This document shows positions 1 through 5,018 of a stretch of DNA of 5,270 nucleotides, piece by piece. Source of the DNA: Phycisphaerae bacterium (GTDB lineage Bacteria > Planctomycetota > Phycisphaerae > Sedimentisphaerales > Anaerobacaceae); the NCBI GenBank assembly GCA_030630315.1, contig DAOVNI010000134.1, positions 1 to 5,270 on the forward strand, in the 5' to 3' direction. The notes below the pieces were generated by a model, which did no database searches, was not told where the DNA came from, and was given only the letters and a program-made list of their open reading frames with translations. A program made the translations under genes and the position numbers. Every line of letters begins with the position of its first letter. Position 1 is the stretch's first letter.

Positions 1-16
1 GATTCTCGATGCTCAT
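1..16 (-). CDS. Possible 5' end of a gene leaving the left edge
   Basis: An ATG at 16-14 on the minus strand opens a frame reading M-S-I-E-N before the window ends. A purine-rich AGGGGA lies about 11 nt upstream, a loose Shine-Dalgarno match. A strong promoter at 149-176 points toward it across a leader of about 125 nt. Only five codons are visible, so neither the family nor the start can be confirmed. The true start could lie further left. The product is not recognised. Confidence 0.3.
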
Positions 17-143
17 GATTGGTAATTCCCCTAAGGGTTTTCCGTTTCGCTCCAAGACTATTTACGAATGATGATTTTTGGCGTGTATCTGCTGATACGA
101 AAACGTGCGGTTCTCCGCTAAATATCTGCCATCTCTATGGCGG
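17..143 (-). promoter_or_regulatory. Candidate structured 5' leader with three tetraloop hairpins
   Basis: Downstream of the promoter at 149-176, the minus-strand transcript contains three perfect short hairpins, each with a four-base loop: GCCAU-AGAG-AUGGC (141-128), GCGG-AGAA-CCGC (118-107) and GUAUC-AGCA-GAUAC (98-85). Their centres are 21-22 nt apart. The CCGC at 143-140 could instead pair with the GCGG at 118-115, which would break the second hairpin. That makes an attenuator-like choice possible. A four-codon reading frame (M-A-D-I-stop) lies between the first two hairpins. It does not match a riboswitch class I recognise. The role is inferred only. Confidence 0.3.
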
Positions 144-148
144 TTTGT

Positions 149-176
149 ATTATACCAAATTTCAAAGAAAAGTCAA
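149..176 (-). promoter_or_regulatory. Sigma70-like promoter directed leftward
   Basis: On the minus strand, TTGACT (176-171, 5 of 6 to consensus) is followed after 16 bp by a perfect TATAAT (154-149). Transcription would begin near 142-143 and run off the left edge. This is the best promoter match in the window. The 16-bp spacer is one short of optimum but common. It fits a gene starting at about position 16. Confidence 0.55.
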
Positions 177-184
177 CTAAAAAA

Positions 185-222
185 GTGCTTTATAAGCACA
201 TAAATAGCGGTGCCTTAGGCAC
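185..222. repeat. Tandem pair of covarying short hairpins
   Basis: Two small palindromes stand head to tail with a 25-bp period. The first is GTGCTT-TAT-AAGCAC (185-199) and the second GTGCCT-T-AGGCAC (210-222). Each is followed by (A/G)TAAATA. The stem differs between copies (T-A replaced by C-G) with pairing kept, so the structure rather than the exact bases is preserved. The segment lies between two outward-leading regulatory regions and codes for nothing evident. It may be part of a dispersed palindromic repeat. Confidence 0.5.
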
Positions 223-245
223 GTAAATAACAGGCGGCGGAAGAC

Positions 246-278
246 CCCAGTGAGATAACGCTTCGCTATCTCACTGGG
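246..278. repeat. 33-bp near-perfect palindrome (REP-like)
   Basis: CCCAGTGAGATA (246-257) pairs with TATCTCACTGGG (267-278), and CG/CG pairs extend it to a three-base loop at 261-263. The single non-Watson-Crick position is A-C on the plus strand but G-U on the minus strand, so RNA from the minus strand would form an unbroken 15-bp stem. No T-run follows on either side, so it is not a standard intrinsic terminator. It sits just past the real terminator at 318-353. A REP-type repeat or protein-binding site is possible. Confidence 0.6.
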
Positions 279-317
279 CAAGCAGATTTCGCGGATTTTT
301 AGAATTGGTTTGACGGG

Positions 318-353
318 AAAAGAAAAAAGGCTGCAAGCAGTAAACTTACAGCC
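318..353 (-). terminator. Rho-independent terminator of the exported repeat-protein gene
   Basis: The minus-strand RNA forms GGCUGUAAG (353-345) paired with CUUGCAGCC (337-329). This is a 9-bp stem with one G-U pair and a 7-nt loop. It is followed at once by UUUUUUCUUUU (328-318). It lies 32 nt past the stop codon at 388-386, which is the expected place and orientation for the gene ending there. Confidence 0.88.
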
Positions 354-385
354 CTTTGGTTTAAATTCCGCTATTGTCTCCAGAA

Positions 386-2287
386 CTAACGCTGGCCGTG
401 CGGGACCGTAACCGTTGCGCTCGCAACAGCAACATTGCCGGAATCATCGGCCGCCTGATAAGTTATGGTGTAAATCCTGCCGCTTCCGGTTCCACTGCGT
501 TCAGCCCTTAGATAGATAGAGCCATCATCACCTATTTGAATATCATCGGTTGTATGCCCGCTGCCTTTGGTTTCATCGCCTTCGTTCATCGTAATGCTTA
601 CCAGCGTCACCTCCGGCGAGTCATCGCAGATATCACTTGCCGTCCAGGAAAGCGTAATCAGGACCATCTTATGGTTCGCCGGCCAGAGCGTTGTTGGTAT
701 AACTGAGAGCGTAAAATCAGGCGGGGTGGTATCCTGAACAATAATCGTAACCTCATTGGTATCAAACGCACCGGCTTTATCGATTACCTCGAGGACGATA
801 ATATGTTCGCCGAGCGGCAGGTTGCAGTCTATAATCTCGCCGCTTCCAATGAAATCTTCAAAGTTCGGGTCACAAACATCGACCTTATACCAATCGAAAT
901 GGGCTATATCGTCATTCGTCCCCGGCGTCGAATCTGCATCACTCGAGCACGAACCATCCAGAGTAACTCTTGTTTCGAGACCAGTTGCTTCAATTGTCCT
1001 GTCACCACCCACGATACACGCAACAGGCGCAGTGTTAGGCGGGCCCAGTTTTATCAGATAAACATCGTCACTCCCTCCGCCATAGGAACTAGTCTCCCCT
1101 GCAACTATATATCCACCATCGCTGGTCTGCTGAACCGACCATCCGCAGTCGTAATCACTTCCACCAAAGGTCTTTTGCCAGATCATATTCCCGGCTGAAT
1201 CTGTCTTTATCAGATAAACATCTTCCCTACCTGCGCCAAAGGATTCAGTTTCGCCTGCAATTATGTATCCATCATCGGTGGTCTGCTGAACCGAGAAGCC
1301 AAGTTCATCATTGCTTCCACCAAAGGCCTTTTGCCATTGCATATTTCCGGCCGAATCGGTCTTTATTAAATAAACATCACGATACGCTGGACCATACGAA
1401 TCGGTGTAGCCGGTGATTATATATCCTCCATCGGTGGTCTGCTGAACCGACCAGCCGTGGTCGTAATCACTTCCCCCAAAGGTCTTTTGCCATTGCATAT
1501 TTCCGGCTGAGTCGGTCTTTACCACATAAACATCTGACCTTCCTGCTCCATAGGACACAGTGTAGCCGGCAAGTATGTATCCTCCGTCTGTCGTCTGCTC
1601 AACAGACTGGGCCCAGTCCCAACTGCTTCCGCCAAAAGTCTTTTCCCATTCCACGTTTCCAGTCGAATCGGTCTTGATAAGATAACAATCCCCTGGGCCA
1701 AAGGGGCGAGTTTCGCCTGCAATTATGTATCCTCCGTCGGAGGTTTGCTGAACTGAATAGCCCCTTCCCCTAAGAGTCTTTTCCCATTCCACGTTCCCGG
1801 TTGAATCCGTCTTTATTAGATAGATATTCGACTTCCCTGGCCCAAAAGACTGGGTGGTACCGCATACTATGTATCCGGCATCGGTGGTCTGTTGAACCGA
1901 GAGCGCCCAGTCCCAACTGCTTCCACCAAACGTCCTTTGCCACTGCATATTTCCAGCTGAATTGGTCTTTATTAGATACACATCACCGCGCCCAGCCCCA
2001 TAGGAATAAGTTATCCCGGCAATTATGTATCCCCCGTCGGAGGTCTGCTGAACTGAATAACCTGTGTCCGAACTGCTTCCTCCAAAGGTCTTTTGCCACT
2101 GCACTATGAGCCCGGCAGCAGCCGGGACATCCTGTAGGTAATCGTAATGATTGGCCCAGGATGACCCGTTATTTGCACCAATAGCATCCGCATCCGCGTA
2201 GATGGTTCCTCCCGCAGCAGTGGATACCATTAGCAGTAGAAACATTGACATTGCCAACCACACAGTCGGATTTTTTCCCTTTTTCAT
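386..2287 (-). CDS. Exported seven-repeat beta-propeller-like protein with C-terminal Ig-like domains
   Basis: The 633-residue product begins with a signal peptide: KKGK basic start, hydrophobic core near residues 9-24, likely cleavage around STAAGG. Residues 28-60 carry IYADADAIGANNGSSWA and DYLQD, a motif that usually opens planctomycete beta-helix proteins. Seven repeats follow (62-414), each with W-x-K-TFGGS, SVQQT-DGGYI-AG, DVYLIKTDSAGN. Seven ~52-residue units suggest a seven-bladed propeller. Residues 417-518 look PKD/Ig-like (LDGSCSSDAD). Residues 520-630 form a domain with LWPANHKM, LRAERSG and ITYQAADDSGN. No sorting signal or membrane anchor ends the protein. The ATG is supported by AGGAG (2298-2294) six bases upstream, and a terminator follows the stop. 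The likely location is extracellular or envelope. Binding or adhesion is a guess; no catalytic motif was recognised. Confidence 0.92.
   Translation of the reverse strand: MKKGKNPTVWLAMSMFLLLMVSTAAGGTIYADADAIGANNGSSWANHYDYLQDVPAAAGLIVQWQKTFGGSSSDTGYSVQQTSDGGYIIAGITYSYGAGRGDVYLIKTNSAGNMQWQRTFGGSSWDWALSVQQTTDAGYIVCGTTQSFGPGKSNIYLIKTDSTGNVEWEKTLRGRGYSVQQTSDGGYIIAGETRPFGPGDCYLIKTDSTGNVEWEKTFGGSSWDWAQSVEQTTDGGYILAGYTVSYGAGRSDVYVVKTDSAGNMQWQKTFGGSDYDHGWSVQQTTDGGYIITGYTDSYGPAYRDVYLIKTDSAGNMQWQKAFGGSNDELGFSVQQTTDDGYIIAGETESFGAGREDVYLIKTDSAGNMIWQKTFGGSDYDCGWSVQQTSDGGYIVAGETSSYGGGSDDVYLIKLGPPNTAPVACIVGGDRTIEATGLETRVTLDGSCSSDADSTPGTNDDIAHFDWYKVDVCDPNFEDFIGSGEIIDCNLPLGEHIIVLEVIDKAGAFDTNEVTIIVQDTTPPDFTLSVIPTTLWPANHKMVLITLSWTASDICDDSPEVTLVSITMNEGDETKGSGHTTDDIQIGDDGSIYLRAERSGTGSGRIYTITYQAADDSGNVAVASATVTVPHGQR
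1046..2104 (-). repeat. Seven tandem ~156-bp coding repeats
   Basis: Seven in-frame units start at residues 62, 114, 166, 212, 264, 316 and 368 of the exported protein. Six are about 156 bp (52 codons; the seventh diverges at its end). The third, 1655-1792, has 46 codons. It lacks about four residues in the FGGSSWDWA segment and two before the CYLIK strand. The units remain alike at DNA level, for example TCTGCTGAACCGA and CCAAAGGTCTTTTGCCA recur, which suggests recent duplication or gene conversion. Confidence 0.9.
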
Positions 2288-2494
2288 TTTTCGCTCCTTT
2301 CCAAATTTATGATAAATATATTATGACGGCACAGGCAACACGCCTATGGCCGATTTATGCAAGTTGAGTCCGTTTTGAGCCGGCTAAAGCAAACCTATAA
2401 CTTTCGAAGGCAGGTTCGGTATGAAAGAGGCACAAATTATGATGACGAACAAGAATATTATGATAATTTTTTTAGCCTGCCTTTACTAAATACA

Positions 2495-2553
2495 ATTTTA
2501 CCACAAAGGCAATTGATTATGCAAGTTTTTTTCCAAATTTTACAATTTTTTTT
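2495..2553 (-). promoter_or_regulatory. Candidate promoter with upstream phased A/T tracts
   Basis: On the minus strand, TGG-TAAAAT (an extended -10, hexamer at 2500-2495) lies 18 bp after TTGCAT (2524-2519), a poor -35. Directly upstream lie three A/T tracts at 2526-2532, 2535-2541 and 2544-2553, centred about 10 bp apart. That arrangement is expected for an UP element or intrinsically bent DNA. Transcription would start near 2488 and give the exported-protein gene a leader of about 200 nt. Confidence 0.4.
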
Positions 2554-2647
2554 ACCCTCCATTCTTACCCGCCAGAACAAATTAGCCGTTCCTCAGTCAA
2601 AAACAGTGTATACTTGTGCCCGCGAAAGCTGGTATCTGCGTCTAAAA

Positions 2648-2665
2648 AATTCGTGTTAATTCGTG
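2648..2665. repeat. Duplicated AATTCGTG, dispersed-repeat remnant
   Basis: AATTCGTG occurs at 2648-2655 and 2658-2665, exactly 10 bp apart, followed by GCTAA. Read on the minus strand it is TTAGCCACGAATTAACACG. From memory, similar CACGAATT-type strings recur in gaps of many environmental bacterial genomes; I cannot verify copy number here. Confidence 0.45.
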
Positions 2666-2702
2666 GCTAATAAAAACCCCCTGTCAGTCTGTGGAATGCG
2701 GG

Positions 2703-3971
2703 TTAAATACTTTCTCGGGTTATTTTTGCACCGACCGGATTGAGTCTTTCCTCGATTCTTTCGTAGCCCCGGTCAATGTGATAAACCCTGCTGACAACCG
2801 TAGTTCCATCGGCAGCCAGTCCAGCCAGGACCAGTGCCGCCGATGCCCGCAGGTCCGAAGCCATCACCGGAGCGGCTATCAGCTTCTTTACCCCTGCTAC
2901 TATAACGGTCGGGCCTTCCTTGCGCAAATTCGCCGCCATTCGATTTAATTCGGCAACGTGCATAAATCTATCGGGAAATATCTTTTCGATTATGACGCTA
3001 TTGCCCTCGGCAAGCGAAAAAAGGGCCATAAACTGGGCCTGCAAATCGGTGGGGAAGCCCGGATAGGGCTGCGTGGTAATATCAGCCGGCTTTATGGAAC
3101 CGCTGCGGGCAACGACACAGCCGTCGCCGGCGGCATCGACCGTTACGCCGACGTTTCTCAACCTGTCAACGACGGCCATCATATCATCGAGCCGACAGTT
3201 GTGCAGCCGCAGCTCGCCTGCCGTTATAGCGGCGGCGACCATAAATGTTCCTGCCTCGATTCTATCCGGAATTACCTGATACTCGACCGGCTGCAACTGT
3301 TTGACCCCTTCAATAATCAGCCGGGGCGAGCCGATGCCGCTTATCTTCGCACCCATTTTATTAAGACAGTTTGCCAGGTCGGCTATTTCCGGCTCACAGG
3401 CAGCCGATTCGATAACGGTCCGACCCTTTGCCAGCGTTGCAGCCATCAGCACATTTGCGGTCCCGAGCACGGTTGAGCCGAACGGCCCACCCATAAAAAT
3501 ATCTTTGCCGGTCAAACCATTCGGCGCTTCGGCGATGATATATCCGTTTTCAAGATGGATTTGTGCGCCAAGCTCCCGCAGGCCCCTTATGTGAATGTTA
3601 ATCGGCCTGTCGCCAATTGCACATCCGCCGGGCATTGAAACCTCCGCCCTGCCGCAACGGGCAAGCAGCGGGCCGAGTATGCAAATGCTGGCCCGCATCC
3701 TGCGGACAATTTCATAATCGCCCACCGGTTCATCAATTACCGTCGAATCTATGCACAAATCGCCGCTGCGGTTTCTGGTTGCCTTGCAGCCCAATTGGCC
3801 AAGCAGCTTGCGAAAGACGGAAATATCGGAAAGATGAGGCACAGCTTTAAGAACCGATTTGCCGGCGGCTAAAATAGCAGCGGCCATTATCGGCAGAGAG
3901 GCGTTTTTTGAGCCGTTTACCGTAACGGAGCCGGAAAGCTGAACGGGTCCTTTAATGTGAAATACGTCCAT
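2703..3971 (-). CDS. murA: UDP-N-acetylglucosamine 1-carboxyvinyltransferase (MurA)
   Basis: MurA transfers enolpyruvate from phosphoenolpyruvate to UDP-GlcNAc, the first committed step of peptidoglycan synthesis, in the cytoplasm. The 422-residue length matches the family (E. coli 419). It shows the two-domain EPT fold signatures: SKNASLP (K22, N23), MRASI near 92-96, and the catalytic loop MPGGCAIGDRP with Cys117, equivalent to E. coli Cys115, so the fosfomycin target cysteine is kept. PTDLQAQ with Asp309 corresponds to E. coli Asp305, and HIDRGYERIE with Arg401 to Arg397. No key residue is missing. AAGGGA (3985-3980) lies 8 nt before the ATG. The gene is divergent from the CPBP gene and 415 bp upstream of the exported-protein gene, so probably monocistronic. 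Presence of MurA fits a walled planctomycete. Confidence 0.97.
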   Translation of the reverse strand: MDVFHIKGPVQLSGSVTVNGSKNASLPIMAAAILAAGKSVLKAVPHLSDISVFRKLLGQLGCKATRNRSGDLCIDSTVIDEPVGDYEIVRRMRASICILGPLLARCGRAEVSMPGGCAIGDRPINIHIRGLRELGAQIHLENGYIIAEAPNGLTGKDIFMGGPFGSTVLGTANVLMAATLAKGRTVIESAACEPEIADLANCLNKMGAKISGIGSPRLIIEGVKQLQPVEYQVIPDRIEAGTFMVAAAITAGELRLHNCRLDDMMAVVDRLRNVGVTVDAAGDGCVVARSGSIKPADITTQPYPGFPTDLQAQFMALFSLAEGNSVIIEKIFPDRFMHVAELNRMAANLRKEGPTVIVAGVKKLIAAPVMASDLRASAALVLAGLAADGTTVVSRVYHIDRGYERIEERLNPVGAKITRESI

Positions 3972-3981
3972 AATCTATTTC

Positions 3982-4030
3982 CCTTGAAAAGACTTAACTA
4001 ATGTAATACAAGACGGCTTTGATTTCAAGG
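3982..4030. promoter_or_regulatory. Divergent promoter region with inverted repeat
   Basis: The 79-bp gap between murA and the CPBP gene contains CCTTGAAA (3982-3989) and its exact reverse complement TTTCAAGG (4023-4030). Each arm carries TTGAAA pointing inward. At 17-bp spacing these are followed by TACAAG on the plus strand (4007-4012) and TACATT on the minus strand (4005-4000), each four of six to the -10 consensus. Overlapping face-to-face promoters, or an operator serving both genes, are plausible. The murA Shine-Dalgarno overlaps the left arm. Confidence 0.35.
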
Positions 4031-4050
4031 TTGCGAAAAAATATATAGCG

Positions 4051-4899
4051 ATGAATGCCATTGAGATTATCAAAGAATTGGGCAGCATAATAACCGTAAC
4101 AGACATTATCGTTTGTCTGCTGGGGCTGACATTATTTGTTGCCTGGCTGTTAAGAACATCTCTGGGCAGAAATGCTCTGGCCGATTCGATGCCTCGTCGA
4201 AATAATATGCCTTTTTACCTGCCCTTTATCCCGCTATCGATTTGGTTTGTGGCTGTTCCGCCTGCAATATTAATCACAAGAGAAGCCCTGCCCGACTTGC
4301 CGGATTGGCAAAGCGCCTTCGTTGACAAGCTTGTTCTCTGTATTGGCGCAATAGTAACAACGGGGGTAGTTATTTTTTTAGCCAGAGTTAGTTTTGCGCG
4401 GCGACTAAAGGGATTCGGCCTGGACGCAAAAACAATTGTCAAAGATTTTTTCGCCGGCGCGGCGAATCTGCTCGCTGTCTGGCCGCTTGTGATGGCTATG
4501 ATTATACTGACGACATCCCTTGGCAAACTTATCCGGGGGCAGGATTATCAGATACAACAACACGAAGAGCTCAAACTAATAACTGCATACCCGCAAATGC
4601 CGCTTAGAATATTGATTATCGTTATTGCTGTTGTGATAGCACCTGTGCTTGAAGAGGTGCTCTTTCGCGGACTGTTTCAATCAATGCTGCGCGGGGTAGC
4701 GAAAAACGCGTGGACGGCAATTATTTTAATTTCAGTCCTTTTTGCATTGCTGCATCCGTGGACGCATTGGCCGGCCTTATTTGCGCTTTCGATGTGCCTG
4801 GGTTATGCGTATGAAAAGAGCGGCTCTTTGCTTCGGCCCATCTTTATCCACTCGCTTTTTAACGCAATCACCATAATAGCAGTCTTATATAGCGTATAG
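4051..4899 (+). CDS. CPBP-family intramembrane metalloprotease
   Basis: This 282-residue membrane protein belongs to the CPBP (Abi/Rce1-like) family of presumed intramembrane metalloproteases. All three signature motifs are intact: EEVLFR (E201, E202, R206), FALLH (F231-H235) and HSLFN (H267-N271). These supply the glutamate and histidine residues for metal binding and catalysis in Rce1-type enzymes. Roughly eight hydrophobic segments are visible, near 15-35, 54-76, 93-113, 135-156, 185-205, 221-236, 239-252 and 262-281. Family roles range from CAAX-type processing to bacteriocin immunity; the substrate here is unknown. No in-frame start exists upstream before a stop at 3985-3987. The nearest Shine-Dalgarno-like AAGG is about 20 nt away, so initiation may be SD-independent. 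It is divergent from murA and convergent with the right-edge gene, hence likely transcribed alone. Confidence 0.9.
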   Translation: MNAIEIIKELGSIITVTDIIVCLLGLTLFVAWLLRTSLGRNALADSMPRRNNMPFYLPFIPLSIWFVAVPPAILITREALPDLPDWQSAFVDKLVLCIGAIVTTGVVIFLARVSFARRLKGFGLDAKTIVKDFFAGAANLLAVWPLVMAMIILTTSLGKLIRGQDYQIQQHEELKLITAYPQMPLRILIIVIAVVIAPVLEEVLFRGLFQSMLRGVAKNAWTAIILISVLFALLHPWTHWPALFALSMCLGYAYEKSGSLLRPIFIHSLFNAITIIAVLYSV

Positions 4900-4910
4900 G
4901 AAAAGAAAAA

Positions 4911-4930
4911 AGCCACAGAGCACATAGAGG
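4911..4930. repeat. CACAGAG-type short repeat
   Basis: CACAGAG (4914-4920) is followed directly by CACATAGAG (4921-4929), just after the CPBP stop codon. I recall similar CACAGAG-rich strings in gaps of diverse environmental genomes, but cannot count copies here. The adjacent A-run (4901-4911) reads as TTTTTTCTTTT on the minus strand, so the area could help end transcription of the converging gene, although no strong stem precedes it. Confidence 0.4.
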
Positions 4931-4946
4931 CCCGTAAGACTAACGG

Positions 4947-5018
4947 CTAACCCCCGTTAGAAATTCACAATGGGCTAAGACTATAGGATGAAAAGCGAAG
5001 ATTTCTAACGGGGCTAAC
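4947..5018. mobile_element. 62-bp inverted-repeat element flanked by CTAAC direct repeats
   Basis: Perfect 13-bp inverted arms CCCCGTTAGAAAT (4952-4964) and ATTTCTAACGGGG (5001-5013) enclose 36 bp. The pentamer CTAAC abuts both ends exactly (4947-4951 and 5014-5018), as a target-site duplication would. Overlap with the right-edge coding sequence means one arm and the loop are translated. The element is far too short to encode a transposase, so it would be a non-autonomous, MITE- or REP-like unit. A caution: CTAAC also occurs within the arms (CTAACGG), and TAAGACTA recurs at 4935-4942 and 4976-4983, so simple local duplication could also explain the pattern. Confidence 0.5.

Larger units (their letters stand above)
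2288..2702. other. 415-bp AT-rich gap between murA and the exported-protein gene
   Basis: This stretch holds the Shine-Dalgarno site AGGAG (2298-2294), a candidate promoter at 2495-2524 with A/T tracts behind it, and a duplicated AATTCGTG near the murA end. An 8-bp inverted repeat, AAGGCAGG (2407-2414) and CCTGCCTT (2476-2483), would lie in the exported-gene leader. A weaker promoter-like pair (TTGCCT, 18 bp, TATCAT on the minus strand near 2309-2338) sits closer to the gene. I see no convincing hairpin-plus-T-run terminator for murA. The 100-codon plus-strand frame across 2357-2659 has no protein-like features. Confidence 0.6.

Noticed and set aside
386..420. Possible cell-surface sorting signal at the end of the exported protein
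   Set aside because: The C-terminus V-T-V-P-H-G-Q-R has no hydrophobic segment, no PEP or LPXTG motif, and no type IX-like tail that I recognise.
756..1198. Two overlapping plus-strand open frames of 101 and 131 codons
   Set aside because: Both lie opposite the well-supported exported-protein gene, have low-complexity, non-protein-like translations, and lack ribosome sites or recognisable motifs.
1046..2104. Regularly spaced repeats suggesting a CRISPR array
   Set aside because: The period is 156 bp with in-frame protein repeats and no unique spacers, so it is a coding tandem repeat.
2357..2659. 100-codon plus-strand open frame in the gap before murA
   Set aside because: Composition follows AT-rich tracts and the AATTCGTG repeat, there is no Shine-Dalgarno site, domain or signal peptide, and it runs across a better-supported minus-strand promoter.
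2660..2702. Possible murA terminator in the GGGGGTTTTTATT stretch (minus strand)
   Set aside because: There is a short T-run but no stable stem directly before it; the only pairings found are three or four bases long.
2958..3476. 172-codon plus-strand open frame opposite murA
   Set aside because: It is an antisense shadow of murA, whose full-length conserved sequence explains this DNA.
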